Origin: Thermococcus alcaliphilus
GTDB taxonomy: Archaea; Methanobacteriota_B; Thermococci; Thermococcales; Thermococcaceae
NCBI RefSeq assembly: GCF_024054535.1
Contig: NZ_JAMXLV010000019.1
Coordinates: forward strand, 93,682-157,681
Direction of reading: 5' to 3'
Length of the DNA stretch: 64,000 nt
Below the pieces are notes generated by a model. That model was not told where the DNA came from. It searched no databases and saw nothing but the letters and a program-made list of their open reading frames with translations. The translations under genes and the position numbers were made by a program. Below, piece by piece: positions 1-11,585 of the stretch. Position 1 is the stretch's first letter. Every line of letters starts with the position of its first letter.

Positions 1-1344
<1,344 letters not shown>

Positions 1345-1360
1345 AATCTTCTTCAAAAAT

Positions 1361-1369
1361 TTTTTAAAT
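1361..1369 (+). promoter_or_regulatory. TATA box for aIF5A
   Basis: TTTTTAAAT lies about 30 bases before the expected transcription start and 46 before the ATG at 1415, with an A-rich BRE-like stretch just upstream. Confidence 0.55.
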
Positions 1370-1414
1370 GCTTAAAATAAACCACATCAAGAACGTTTGT
1401 GGGAGGTAGGGAAG

Positions 1415-1831
1415 ATGGGAGACAAAACCAAAGTTCAGGTTAGTAAGCTCAAACCCGGAAGATACATCCTTATTGATGACGAGCCGTGCAAAATAGCTAA
1501 CATTGCGGTTTCATCCCCAGGAAAGCACGGTTCAGCAAAGGCAAGAATTGAGGCTGTTGGAATATTTGACGGCAAGGTTAGGAGTATTGTGAAGCCAACA
1601 AGCGCTGAAGTTGATGTCCCAATTATCGACAAGAGAACGGGTCAGATAATAGCCCTCACACCAGACACAGTCCAACTTATGGACATGGAGACATACGAAA
1701 TCTTTGATGTCCCGATAGCAACGGGCGTTGATGACGAAATCAAGGATAAGCTCAGAGAGGGCATTAACGTTGAATACTGGGAGACCCTTGGCAGAATAAA
1801 GATAATGAAGCTCAAAGGGGAAGGCGAGTGA
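1415..1831 (+). CDS. eif5a: Translation initiation factor aIF5A
   Basis: This is archaeal IF5A, the hypusine-containing factor that relieves ribosome stalling at difficult peptide bonds. The hypusination loop [10 protein letters not shown] is present; the modified lysine is K37 when counted from the ATG at 1415. An N-terminal SH3-like domain is followed by an OB fold. A longer frame from TTG 1397 exists, but GGGAGGT at 1401-1407 sits seven bases before the ATG at 1415, so a 138-residue protein is the better choice. The agmatinase gene downstream fits the polyamine requirement of hypusine formation. Confidence 0.95.
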   Translation: MGDKTKVQVSKLKPGRYILIDDEPCKIANIAVSSPGKHGSAKARIEAVGIFDGKVRSIVKPTSAEVDVPIIDKRTGQIIALTPDTVQLMDMETYEIFDVPIATGVDDEIKDKLREGINVEYWETLGRIKIMKLKGEGE

Positions 1832-1839
1832 CTCTTTTC

Positions 1840-2085
1840 TTAAATTTTTATGGGATTCCTAGGGCTTCCAACAACTTTACTTGCAGTTTTAATTCCTCGC
1901 TCTATTGCTTCTTTTAAAGAATCTCTTTGGGAGATGCCTGCCATTATTGTTCCGAAGAGTGAGTCTCCAGCACCCGTGAGTTCTACAACTCTCGTTTTTC
2001 GGCGGGTACTGAGATGATGTTTTCTTTTTCATCAAGTGCAATTACTTTTCCTTTCCGAAAGCTTCGCCCTTCAGGCCGGGGAGGG
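1840..2085 (-). pseudogene. Remnant of a PfkB-family sugar/nucleoside kinase (3' end only)
   Basis: On the minus strand the last roughly 80 codons of a PfkB/ribokinase-family gene are readable. The family signature LTGAGDSLFGTI (anion hole and catalytic Asp) is intact near 1950-1980 and the frame ends at TAA 1840-1842. The frame is broken at a run of five T at 1995-1999: restoring one base gives a continuous AEKTRVVELTGAGDS reading. Homology to kinases fades near 2080, where a plus-strand gene tail begins. The missing N-terminal three quarters and the frameshift make this a dead fragment; the exact 5' boundary is uncertain. Confidence 0.7.
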
Positions 2086-2202
2086 GTCAGTCTAAAAGAA
2101 GTCATTGTGAAGAGTGACGAGGGCAAGGAGGTCATTAAGCTTAGCATAGCTGGCAAAGAAGTTTCTCTAAGACCCAATGAGAAAATTGTCGTTCCTCTTT
2201 AG
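2086..2202 (+). pseudogene. Tail of an unidentified larger gene
   Basis: Codons from about 2086 to the TAG at 2200-2202 read like a genuine protein end: SLKEVIVKSDEGKEVIKL followed by a short beta-rich stretch ending EKIVVPL, reminiscent of C-terminal beta-sandwich strands of large glycosidases. No start or upstream part exists, because the frame runs into the antisense of the kinase remnant. I infer a deletion or inversion fused two truncated genes back to back. The parent family is not identified. Confidence 0.45.
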
Positions 2203-2220
2203 CTTTTAATCTTGCAAAAC

Positions 2221-2227
2221 TTTTTAA
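2221..2227 (+). promoter_or_regulatory. TATA-like element for agmatinase
   Basis: TTTTTAA about 31-37 bases before the first ATG would give a very short leader for the gene at 2258. Confidence 0.4.
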
Positions 2228-2257
2228 CCCCTATTCTAAACCCTCTCCGGGTGAAGG

Positions 2258-3118
2258 ATGATGGAACTCCTCTATACTTATGAGACGCTAAAGCTTGAGT
2301 TCCCAATGAGCGATGTTGAGGAGGCTGACTTTGTAATCCTCGGCATTCCCTTTGACGGAACAACCTCCTACAAACCTGGAACAAGGTTCGGGCCTACGTT
2401 AATAAGACAAGCCACGCTTAATTTGGAGAGCTATATTTTAGATTACGATATTGACCTTGCAGAGGTAAAGATAGCTGACGTTGGCGATTTAGCAATCGTC
2501 GCAGGTAATCCGCTTGAAACAATAAAAAGAGGCATTGAGACAATAGAAGAAATCAAAAAAATAAACCCTAAGGCAGTGCCTATAGTCTTGGGTGGTGAAC
2601 ACTCAATGACTTTTGCCCCAGTGAAGGCATTGAAGCCGAAAAGCTACGTGGTATTCGATGCCCACCTTGATTTAAGAGAGAGCTATGAAGATAACCCCTG
2701 GAATCACGCATGTGTCGCCAGAAGGATTTCAGAATTGGGGGTTAAGGTTGCCGAGTTTGGAATAAGAAGTGGCACAAAAGAAGAGGTAGAATATGCCAAA
2801 AAGGCTGGCATACCTTGGGTTCATGCAAGGGAGTACAATCTTGAAAAGTTCATAGAGGTCGTAAAAGACCTCCCAGAGCCGGTGTATGTATCTGTGGACA
2901 TAGATGTCTTTGATCTTTCAATGGTTCCTTCAACTGGGACTCCAGAAGCTGGTGGATTAAGGTTTTGGGAGGTTTTAGAGGCGCTGGAATGGTTGGTGAA
3001 GAACAAAGAGGTCATTGGTTTTGATATAATGGAAGTGGCGGGAATGGAGCTTGGAGATATTACAGCCTTAACTGCCGCAAAACTCCTCTTTTACATGATT
3101 GGAATGCTTTCAAAATGA
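2258..3118 (+). CDS. speB: Agmatinase / N1-aminopropylagmatine ureohydrolase
   Basis: This 286-residue ureohydrolase of the arginase/agmatinase family removes urea from agmatine or its aminopropyl derivative to make putrescine or spermidine. The binuclear manganese motifs are all present: GGEHS (residues about 109-113), DAHLD (about 134-138) and SVDIDVFD. In Thermococcales the pathway goes arginine, agmatine, N1-aminopropylagmatine, spermidine, so the aminopropyl substrate is likely (family knowledge, not visible here). ATG codons at 2258 and 2261 are both possible; the leader GGGTGAAGG precedes them. It probably has its own promoter, separated from aIF5A by the gene scar. Confidence 0.92.
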   Translation: MMELLYTYETLKLEFPMSDVEEADFVILGIPFDGTTSYKPGTRFGPTLIRQATLNLESYILDYDIDLAEVKIADVGDLAIVAGNPLETIKRGIETIEEIKKINPKAVPIVLGGEHSMTFAPVKALKPKSYVVFDAHLDLRESYEDNPWNHACVARRISELGVKVAEFGIRSGTKEEVEYAKKAGIPWVHAREYNLEKFIEVVKDLPEPVYVSVDIDVFDLSMVPSTGTPEAGGLRFWEVLEALEWLVKNKEVIGFDIMEVAGMELGDITALTAAKLLFYMIGMLSK

Positions 3119-3119
3119 T

Positions 3120-4838
3120 TCACTCTTCTATGTACATTTCTTTTAATGCCCTATAATATGCCTTGTAAATGTCCCTCTTTGTTACAACACCAATAAGCCT
3201 TCTGTTTTCTGGACTTTCAACAATGGGAAGAAGGTTTTGGTCGTATTTCATTAGTTTTTCAAAGGCATCCTGAGCTGTTTCATTTAAATATCCAACACCG
3301 TATTCCTTGCGCAAAAACCTCTCTATTGGTAACGTTTTTATTCTTTGGGAGAGGTTTAGGAAGTCTTTTATACCCACTATTCCCAATACGTTCATTTTTT
3401 CATCAACAACCGGAAAGCAGTCGTGGCCGGTCTTTGCAACGAGCTCCTCCACATCCCTTAGGGTATTCCATTTGTAAACAAAGATGGGCTTTACAGTCAT
3501 TATCTCTCTAACGGGGATTGTCTCTAAAACAACGGGGCGACCTGTTTTTATGCGAATTCCCCTCCGCTCAAGCTTTAGGGTATATACCGAAGAGCCTTTG
3601 AGAATAAACCTGGCTGTTAAAAAGCTCGTTGTTGCAGAGGTTATAACTCCTGGAAGAAGAGCGTATCCTCTAGTGAGCTCTGCCACCATGAGTATCTGGT
3701 TTATTGGTGCTTGAGTTAGTCCGCTAAAGAACGCTGCCATGCCTGCTAGGGCATAAACGGCTGGATTGATACCAATGGTGGGGAAAAGAAGTTTTAAAAT
3801 TGTTCCATACGCAGCTCCAAGTAGAGCACCAATATAAAGGCTGGGAGCGAAGATGCCGCCGCTGTGCCCGGAGGATATCATCACGGATGTTGCCACCATC
3901 TTTCCAATTCCTAAAAGGATAAGGACTGCAAGGGGGAGCAATCCTGCAATGGCAAGCTCCATCCCTTCATAGCCAACCCCAAGTATTCCGTATTGGGGGA
4001 AGAACATTCCGATAACGCCAACACTTAGCCCTCCGATAAAAAGCTTTGTCCACAGTGGAGTTTTAATACCTTCAAATCTATCGGTGAGCCAAAACAGAAA
4101 CTTTGCCCAATATGCAGCTAAAATCCCAAACAGTAAACCCATAAGGAACAGAAAGAAAAGTTCAATGTGTTCATGGGCAATCTGAATGGGAATATTGACT
4201 TCAAAAGCCTCCCCTAAGAACAGCAACGTCACGGTATTGCCGACCACGGCAGATAGGAATATCGGGACGAGGTTTATTGAAAATATCCCCATGTAAACGA
4301 CTTCAAGGGCGAACATCGCTCCGGCAAATGGAGTATTAAAAGTCCCAGCTATTCCTGCAGCTAAACCGCATGTGGTTAGGAGCTTTTTCATTTCCGAGGA
4401 GAGTTTAAAAGTCTGCGTTAAGGCTGAGGCTAATGAAGCTCCGATGAAGCCTATGGGGCCTTCTCTACCAACACTTCCTCCGCTTCCGATGGTAATTGAA
4501 GTTACCAGTGCCTTCAAAATTGCCAGTATTCCCTTTATTTCTCCTCTTTTGAATATAACCGCCTCTATAACCTCGGGTATGCCGTTTCCCTTTAATTCGG
4601 GATAATTTTTGATTATTGGTGCGACTATGAGGCTCCCTATTGCTGGAAGCAAAATATATCCGAAGTTGTAACCGTGGTAATAGAAGGAGATGTGGGGGAG
4701 TAAAATCTCAAAAAACAGCAATCTCGTGAGAAATATTAGCTTTCTGAAAACAACCGCCCCCAATCCACCGACTACCCCTGTGAGTATAGAGAGGAAAAGA
4801 ATAGTTGACCACTTCTTTACATACTCTTCTCTTCTCAT
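3120..4838 (-). CDS. ClC-type chloride channel/antiporter with CBS pair
   Basis: This 572-residue membrane protein has a ClC core of many helices (residues about 10-420) followed by two CBS domains (about 440-570) that usually bind nucleotides and gate the pore. The gating glutamate motif GREGP is at 124-128, the selectivity loop reads GNGIP at 84-88 where E. coli ClC has GSGIP, and a GHSGGIFAP segment lies further on. In a hand alignment the position of E. coli Glu203, the internal proton glutamate of antiporters, is Val180 (ALEVV). Valine there is characteristic of channel-type ClCs, so coupled transport is doubtful. It ends one base from the convergent agmatinase gene. Confidence 0.9.
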   Translation of the reverse strand: MRREEYVKKWSTILFLSILTGVVGGLGAVVFRKLIFLTRLLFFEILLPHISFYYHGYNFGYILLPAIGSLIVAPIIKNYPELKGNGIPEVIEAVIFKRGEIKGILAILKALVTSITIGSGGSVGREGPIGFIGASLASALTQTFKLSSEMKKLLTTCGLAAGIAGTFNTPFAGAMFALEVVYMGIFSINLVPIFLSAVVGNTVTLLFLGEAFEVNIPIQIAHEHIELFFLFLMGLLFGILAAYWAKFLFWLTDRFEGIKTPLWTKLFIGGLSVGVIGMFFPQYGILGVGYEGMELAIAGLLPLAVLILLGIGKMVATSVMISSGHSGGIFAPSLYIGALLGAAYGTILKLLFPTIGINPAVYALAGMAAFFSGLTQAPINQILMVAELTRGYALLPGVITSATTSFLTARFILKGSSVYTLKLERRGIRIKTGRPVVLETIPVREIMTVKPIFVYKWNTLRDVEELVAKTGHDCFPVVDEKMNVLGIVGIKDFLNLSQRIKTLPIERFLRKEYGVGYLNETAQDAFEKLMKYDQNLLPIVESPENRRLIGVVTKRDIYKAYYRALKEMYIEE

Positions 4839-4911
4839 CGACTTAGGAATAATCTCTAGGGGTATTTAAAGATTGAAGAAACCAAAGGTGGGCATATTAA
4901 AGTTTAAAAAG

Positions 4912-6294
4912 TTAAGCCTTTAAGGCTTCCTCCAGCAGCTTTAGTCCTACGTTGAGGTATTCTCTTGCCTTTTCTTCACTTCTTGCCTCTGCAAAGATTC
5001 TTATTATTGGCTCTGTTCCGCTTGCCCTTACGAGCACCCATCCATCTTCGAAAAGAACCTTTGTTCCATCGGTAGTGTCAATTTTTAGCCCTTCTTTCTC
5101 TGCAATCTCCGCAACCTTTGCCACTATTGCTTTTCTATCCCCCTCGACGTGTCTTTTGGTCTTTACTTGGTAGAACTTTGGAAGCTCGTCTATAAGCTCA
5201 CTGAACTTTTTACCGCTTTTTGCAAAGATTTCAACTATCTTTGCAGCGGTCATAGCTCCATCTCTGCCCAAAACGTGATCTGGAAAGATAACTCCTCCGT
5301 TTTCCTCTCCCCCCACTAAACCGTTGTGCTCAAGCAGTGCCCTCGAAACTATTAGATCTCCAACTTTTGTCTTCAGAACTTTTCCTCCGTAGATTTTGGC
5401 AAGCTCGTCTATTATGTGGGATGTTGCCACGGTTGTTACGACCAAACCTCCCTTGTTCTCTTCGAGCATTGCTTTCACAACTAATGCGAAGGTTTTATCT
5501 CCTTGTATGAAGTTTCCGTTCTCGTCTATGAAGACTGATCGGTCTGCATCGCCATCTTGGGCTATTCCAAAGTCCGCTCCAAGTGCTTTCACGATCTTCA
5601 TAAATCCTTGGAGATTCTCTTCATTGGGTTCTGGATTTCTTGCCGGGAAGTGTCCGTCGGGATGGGCGTTTACGCTAACAACTTTACAGCCGAGCTCTCT
5701 CAAGAGATAAGGGAGCACTAAGGATCCTGCGCCATTCGAAGTATCCACCACGACAAAGGGTCTTCTCTTTCTTATTGCCTCCACATCCACCCTCGCCTTT
5801 ATTGCGTCTATGTAAGGCCTTATTATGTCCCTCTCAACCAGCTGACCTATCTCGTCCCACTTAGCTCTGTAAAAGTCTTCTTTGAAGAATAACTCCTCTA
5901 CAATTGCTTCTCTTTCTTTTTTGAGGCCTAGACCATTTGGCTCAAGGAGTTTTATCCCATTATATTCAGGTGGATTGTGGCTTGCAGTTATTACAGCCCC
6001 TCCATCGACTTTGAAGTACTTGCATGCGAACTGAATCGCTGGAGTTGGTGCTATGCCCACATCTATGACGTTGACTCCAACGCTTAGAAGACCGCTTATC
6101 AAGGCATTTTTGAGCATCTCTCCGCTAACTCTTGTGTCCCTTCCTACGACAACCCAGAGCTCCTTGTCAGGCTGTTCCCTTTTTAAGAGCGTTCCAAATG
6201 CCATTCCCATTTTGAGTGCAAATTCTGGGGTTATCTTTTCATTTGCGATTCCTCTAACTCCAAACGTCCCAAATATCTTGCCCATCATCATCAC
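4912..6294 (-). CDS. manB: Phosphomannomutase/phosphoglucomutase
   Basis: This alpha-D-phosphohexomutase of about 457-460 residues interconverts mannose 6- and 1-phosphate (and often glucose phosphates). The catalytic serine motif TASHNPPEYNG is at about 103-113, the metal loop GDADRS at about 247-252, and the C-terminal phosphate-binding loop RASGTEPIIRI near 430. Three or four ATG codons follow a GAGGTG site directly, so the exact start is one of the ATGs at 6294, 6291, 6288 or 6285. It is the last gene of the mannosylglycerate operon and supplies mannose 1-phosphate to ManC. Confidence 0.92.
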   Translation of the reverse strand: MMMMGKIFGTFGVRGIANEKITPEFALKMGMAFGTLLKREQPDKELWVVVGRDTRVSGEMLKNALISGLLSVGVNVIDVGIAPTPAIQFACKYFKVDGGAVITASHNPPEYNGIKLLEPNGLGLKKEREAIVEELFFKEDFYRAKWDEIGQLVERDIIRPYIDAIKARVDVEAIRKRRPFVVVDTSNGAGSLVLPYLLRELGCKVVSVNAHPDGHFPARNPEPNEENLQGFMKIVKALGADFGIAQDGDADRSVFIDENGNFIQGDKTFALVVKAMLEENKGGLVVTTVATSHIIDELAKIYGGKVLKTKVGDLIVSRALLEHNGLVGGEENGGVIFPDHVLGRDGAMTAAKIVEIFAKSGKKFSELIDELPKFYQVKTKRHVEGDRKAIVAKVAEIAEKEGLKIDTTDGTKVLFEDGWVLVRASGTEPIIRIFAEARSEEKAREYLNVGLKLLEEALKA

Positions 6295-6295
6295 C

Positions 6296-6688
6296 TCACG
6301 TAAGTGCTTTTATAAGCTCAAGGATGATTGCTATGAAGGAATAGAATGCATAGGTAAAGACTGCAACCTGAATTAGTGCAACTCCTCCCTTTAGTGCCTT
6401 CATGTTTTCAGGTAGGAGGGGTATAGGGATTCCAATTAACACTGTACCAAAGAGGAGTATTATAACCCTATACAATGCGTCGAAGTCTATCGGAAGCTTC
6501 ATCTCTGGGTAGGTTATCTCTACATTAACTCCTTGAATGGGGACGGTGATCTTAGCATTCCCAAGTCCCTTTAGAGTAAAGTAGCTTATCACAAGTACGA
6601 AGAGTATAGTGCCGAGTAGGCTAATTGAAAGGGAGGAGAGCGTTTCGCTGAGTCTTTCCCATCTGTCTTTGCAGCTTTCTTTCCCCAT
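6296..6688 (-). CDS. Small membrane protein in the mannosylglycerate operon
   Basis: This 130-residue protein has a charged N terminus with Cys5, then about three or four hydrophobic segments (residues about 18-40, 72-92 and 103-125). A short polar stretch between the first two looks exported and beta-rich. I recognise no family. It starts two bases after the stop of manC and ends one base before the mutase start, so it is cotranscribed with mannosylglycerate genes. A role in solute export or membrane anchoring of the enzymes would be guesswork. Confidence 0.7.
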   Translation of the reverse strand: MGKESCKDRWERLSETLSSLSISLLGTILFVLVISYFTLKGLGNAKITVPIQGVNVEITYPEMKLPIDFDALYRVIILLFGTVLIGIPIPLLPENMKALKGGVALIQVAVFTYAFYSFIAIILELIKALT

Positions 6689-6690
6689 TT

Positions 6691-8073
6691 TTAGTCTCTC
6701 CCGAAGTCATCCTGGAACCTTTCAATGTCATCTTCCCCTAGATATTCCCCGATCTGAGTCTCTATGACCTCAAGGATCACTTTTCCCGGATTTTCGAGCC
6801 TGTGGACAACCCCTGCGGGAATGAATGTGCTCTCTCCCGGCCTTAGCAGTAGCTCCTTCTCTCCGATTTTTACCTTTGCAGTTCCCCTCACAACAACCCA
6901 ATGCTCTGAACGATGATAATGTCTTTGGAGGGATAGTCTTTTGCCAGGTAAGACCGTTAAGCGCTTTATTTTGTACCTCTCTCCCTCTTCAAGAACTGTA
7001 TAGGCTCCCCAGGGTCTGTATGCAGTCCTGTGTACTAGGGCTCTCTCATCTCCTTTTTCTACTAGCTTTTTGTAGACCTCTTTGACCTTTTGGGTTTCGC
7101 CCTTCTTAGCTACGAGCAGGGCATCTCCGGTGTCTATTATCACTAGGTCTTCTACTCCCACTGTTGCAGTTAGCCTCTCCGTTATTATTAGGTTGTCCTT
7201 TGAATCTACGTTTATATAGTCCCCCTTAAATCCACTTATTCTGATGGCATTTCCGTTTTCATCTTTTTCAAAGGCCTCGTATATTGCATCAAAGCTTCCT
7301 AAGTCATTCCAGTAAGTGTTTAGTGGCACTACAGCTGCTTTGTCAGTCTTTTCCATGATGCCGTAGTCTACGGAAATTTCCGGAACCTTTTCATATGCTT
7401 CTTCTATGCTTTTCGCCTCTTCAAAGGCGTTGTAGACCTCTGGAGCGAGAGTCTTTACCTCTTCAATGAACAGTGAGCTATCGAAAAGGAACATACCGCT
7501 GTTCCAGTAGTAGCCCTCTTCCACATAGCGCTTTGCGGTTTCGTAATCCGGCTTTTCTTTGAACTCCTCAACTTTGTATCCCCCTTCAAGTTTCTCTCCT
7601 GGTTTTATGTAGCCATAGCCGGTGTGGGGCTTTGTTGGCTTAATGCCGAATGTTATGAAATAGTTATCTGCAAGTTTTTCGGCATTTTCAAACGCCCTTA
7701 CATAGTCTTCGTTAACCCTTATTAGATGATCTGATGGTAGAACAGCAACTTTTGACTTCCCGTAGTTCTCTTCTATAACCCTCATTCCCCAGAAAATTGC
7801 GGGCAAAGTATTTTTTCCAACAGGTTCAAGAAGAATATTCTCCTCTGGAACTTCTATACCAAGCTCCTTCAAGTCATCTAGAACCCTAAACTTGTATTCC
7901 TTGTTTGTGACGATGAATATCTCTTTGGGTTTCGAGAATTTTAACGCTCTTTCAACGGTCTTTTGGAAGAGGGATGCACTGTCGAAAATTCTTATAAACT
8001 GCTTTGGCATTAACTCTCTACTCAATGGCCATAATCTAGTCCCTTTTCCTCCAGCAAGGATAAGTGTTTTCAT
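6691..8073 (-). CDS. manC: Mannose-1-phosphate guanylyltransferase / mannose-6-phosphate isomerase
   Basis: This 460-residue bifunctional type II enzyme makes GDP-mannose and isomerises fructose 6-phosphate to mannose 6-phosphate. The nucleotidyltransferase signature LAGGKGTRLWPLSR begins at residue 6, and FKEKPD near 170 is the second conserved lysine motif. A C-terminal cupin isomerase domain spans about 345-455, with the metal-binding HYHRSEHW cluster. It overlaps mpgP by four bases (ATGA, 8070-8073) and has the strong site GAGGTGATAG. Together with mpgS it provides the sugar donor for mannosylglycerate. Confidence 0.95.
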   Translation of the reverse strand: MKTLILAGGKGTRLWPLSRELMPKQFIRIFDSASLFQKTVERALKFSKPKEIFIVTNKEYKFRVLDDLKELGIEVPEENILLEPVGKNTLPAIFWGMRVIEENYGKSKVAVLPSDHLIRVNEDYVRAFENAEKLADNYFITFGIKPTKPHTGYGYIKPGEKLEGGYKVEEFKEKPDYETAKRYVEEGYYWNSGMFLFDSSLFIEEVKTLAPEVYNAFEEAKSIEEAYEKVPEISVDYGIMEKTDKAAVVPLNTYWNDLGSFDAIYEAFEKDENGNAIRISGFKGDYINVDSKDNLIITERLTATVGVEDLVIIDTGDALLVAKKGETQKVKEVYKKLVEKGDERALVHRTAYRPWGAYTVLEEGERYKIKRLTVLPGKRLSLQRHYHRSEHWVVVRGTAKVKIGEKELLLRPGESTFIPAGVVHRLENPGKVILEVIETQIGEYLGEDDIERFQDDFGRD

Positions 8074-8801
8074 TCTATCACCTCCATAAGTTCTTTTATT
8101 GTCCTTATGTTCTTAGCTCTTTTGTGTGGAATGTTTAAGGCAAATGGGTGATCAACAACCTCAAGCATCGGAATATCGTTTTCTCCATCCCCCACGGCGT
8201 AGCTTTCTACTTTTCCAATCTTTGAGTATAAACCTATAAGCATTTTTGCGGCTTTCCCCTTATCAGTGTCTCCGGTAACAGTGTAAAATCTGCTGCCTCT
8301 GGTGATCTTAAGCCCTCTCTGCTCTATCTCTTTTTGGAATCCCTCTTTTGCCCATTTGAAAATTGTCTCTGAATATTCTCTCTTCACAGCGAGTTCTGCA
8401 AGTTCCTTTGGGAGACCAGTAAATTCGATAATCTCTTCAATTGTTGAATTCCCATAGTATTTTAGCCCAAAGCGGCTGCTTATTTCATCTAAAGCTTTTT
8501 TTATGATATCATACTTTGTGCCGAGTTCGATGACATAGTAACCCTCATTTTCCCGGCTGTATGGGAATTCAAAGCTGAAATACCCTCTTGGAATGTAAAT
8601 TGCGCTCCCATTCTCAACTATGAAGGGATCCGAGACTTTGAGTGCTTTTCTGTAATACTCCTGCTCTGCCTTTGTCTTTGAAGAGTTAAAGACTATTTTG
8701 AACCCTTTTTCCTTCAGGAAACTCACTATCTCCTTCGCTGGCTCTGGAGAGTAATCCTCTCCAATAAGGGTTTTATCCAGATCCAGGAAGATTACCTTCA
8801 T
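8070..8801 (-). CDS. mpgP: Mannosyl-3-phosphoglycerate phosphatase
   Basis: This 243-residue HAD-superfamily phosphatase (Cof-like subgroup) removes phosphate from mannosyl-3-phosphoglycerate to give mannosylglycerate. The nucleophile motif DLDKTL places Asp7 and Asp9 near the N terminus, FNSSKT is motif II, and [10 protein letters not shown] is the metal-binding motif. A longer frame from 8852 exists, but the ATG at 8801 overlaps the mpgS stop as ATGA and yields the family's normal start MKVIFLDLD. Translational coupling to mpgS is likely. Confidence 0.93.
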   Translation of the reverse strand: MKVIFLDLDKTLIGEDYSPEPAKEIVSFLKEKGFKIVFNSSKTKAEQEYYRKALKVSDPFIVENGSAIYIPRGYFSFEFPYSRENEGYYVIELGTKYDIIKKALDEISSRFGLKYYGNSTIEEIIEFTGLPKELAELAVKREYSETIFKWAKEGFQKEIEQRGLKITRGSRFYTVTGDTDKGKAAKMLIGLYSKIGKVESYAVGDGENDIPMLEVVDHPFALNIPHKRAKNIRTIKELMEVIE

Positions 8802-9982
8802 AAATCGAACCTCAGGAGAGTTTCTTGGTTTGATTCGAGGGTTTTCATCCACTTTTTGATGTCTATGTTCTTTATTGGTCTCATGACCCTTGGTTTTGGC
8901 GGTTCTTCATCCTCTTTTATTATTCCATGCATTCTGAGGTCTTCTAAAATCTGCCTTTTCAACCGCTCTGATGCAAGTTTGGAGTGGTATATTGTGGTTA
9001 AAGACAGCAGCACCATCTCCTTTACATGTTCCTGCCCCTTATCCTCGTGGAAGTGGGGATTTAACGTTTCTATCTGGAATATTTCTATCCCTTGATCAAA
9101 AACATCTTGGAACTCTTCCACATTTTCCCAACTACCAAAGCGCTCAAGAAGATACACTATCTCATAGGGCTCTATTGAATAGCCCGTTGAAAACGGTAGA
9201 ATTTCTGCAAGCTTCATTGTCATTGCGTGTTCTCCAGCATTGCCGGTTACCATTATCGTGGTTTCAAATGCAGTCTTCTCACTTATCAGCTGATTCAGAT
9301 AGCGATTAGTTATTTCACTCACCCTTCCCCACTTCTTGAAATAAAGCGTTCCTCTGCTAACTTTAGGCTTGTGCCTCCAGTGGAGCCTTACCATCGTGTA
9401 TTCACTTTCACTCATCAAGAATCCAGCGGCATAGTCCTTGACATATTCATTAACCGCTCCGGGTATGTAGTTGTCTGCATCAACGAATCCTACGTATTTG
9501 GCTCCTATTGCCCTAGCAAGCATTATTCCTATGAGCATGCCCTCTCCTTTTCCACTTCTCACAAGTCCTTTTTCGTCTAAGATGTCCTCGTACCCTGTCT
9601 CTCTAAACGCCTCCGCTAGCCCGGGATCTCTCTGGTGGATCATAATAACTTTCGAGTGTGTCAAATTGCAGAAGTGTTTTACTAAATCTACCTCCTGCTT
9701 GAATCTGTTGGGCCCCTTTCTTTTGCTGTTAGAGACTATTATGATTGGCGATTTGTGGGGTATTGCTTTAAGAACTCCATCAACTAAGTGTAGCTTTTCG
9801 TTTTTCATCGGCACGACTATTGCCATTTCTCCAATGGTTTTGTAGATATCCTCCCTTGGAATATTTTGAACAGTGAACATAGGAACATCTTCAGTTTCCG
9901 TGTCCATCTTGATGACTTTTTGTAGTTCGTAAATCTTCACAGCTCCAAAGATTTCTTTATAAACCGGAGCTTCTAAAAGCAT
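8798..9982 (-). CDS. mpgS: Mannosyl-3-phosphoglycerate synthase
   Basis: This glycosyltransferase of family GT55 joins GDP-mannose and 3-phosphoglycerate, the first committed step to the thermoprotectant mannosylglycerate. The ATG at 9982, giving 394 residues, is chosen because GGGAGGTGA lies four bases upstream; that is also the length I recall for Pyrococcus MpgS. A DAD metal-binding motif sits in the segment [11 protein letters not shown]. It is the first gene of the operon mpgS-mpgP-manC-small membrane protein-manB, the same order known from P. horikoshii. Such operons respond to salt and heat in the family; no operator is recognisable here beyond the TATA box. Confidence 0.95.
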   Translation of the reverse strand: MLLEAPVYKEIFGAVKIYELQKVIKMDTETEDVPMFTVQNIPREDIYKTIGEMAIVVPMKNEKLHLVDGVLKAIPHKSPIIIVSNSKRKGPNRFKQEVDLVKHFCNLTHSKVIMIHQRDPGLAEAFRETGYEDILDEKGLVRSGKGEGMLIGIMLARAIGAKYVGFVDADNYIPGAVNEYVKDYAAGFLMSESEYTMVRLHWRHKPKVSRGTLYFKKWGRVSEITNRYLNQLISEKTAFETTIMVTGNAGEHAMTMKLAEILPFSTGYSIEPYEIVYLLERFGSWENVEEFQDVFDQGIEIFQIETLNPHFHEDKGQEHVKEMVLLSLTTIYHSKLASERLKRQILEDLRMHGIIKEDEEPPKPRVMRPIKNIDIKKWMKTLESNQETLLRFDL

Positions 9983-10053
9983 ATTATCACCTCCCAAGTG
10001 ATTAGAGCAAGCAGAATAATGAAAACACTCTGCCAGATACTTTTTATTTTTTC

Positions 10054-10064
10054 CTATATATAAA
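10054..10064 (-). promoter_or_regulatory. TATA box of the mannosylglycerate operon
   Basis: On the minus strand TTTATATATAG lies about 75 bases before the mpgS ATG, preceded by a GGTAAAA BRE-like stretch. Expected transcription start is near 10030. It sits between the end of the glucokinase gene and mpgS, so mpgS has its own promoter. Confidence 0.65.
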
Positions 10065-10094
10065 TTTTACCCTAGGTTAAAAAAATAAAGAAGG

Positions 10095-11501
<1,407 letters not shown>

Positions 11502-11585
11502 TTATCACCTCCAGTGTTGGTATGCATTCAAAATTAATAAACATTAGCCAAGATAAACTTCAAAAACTTCCGGCATAAACTATGG

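Noticed and set aside
11503..11519. Possible TrmBL1/Tgr glycolytic motif before glkA: TATCAC-N5-GTGTTG
   Set aside because: Only 10 of 12 bases fit TATCACN5GTGATA and the matching half is simply the complement of the ribosome binding site GGAGGTGATA, which recurs before many minus-strand genes.
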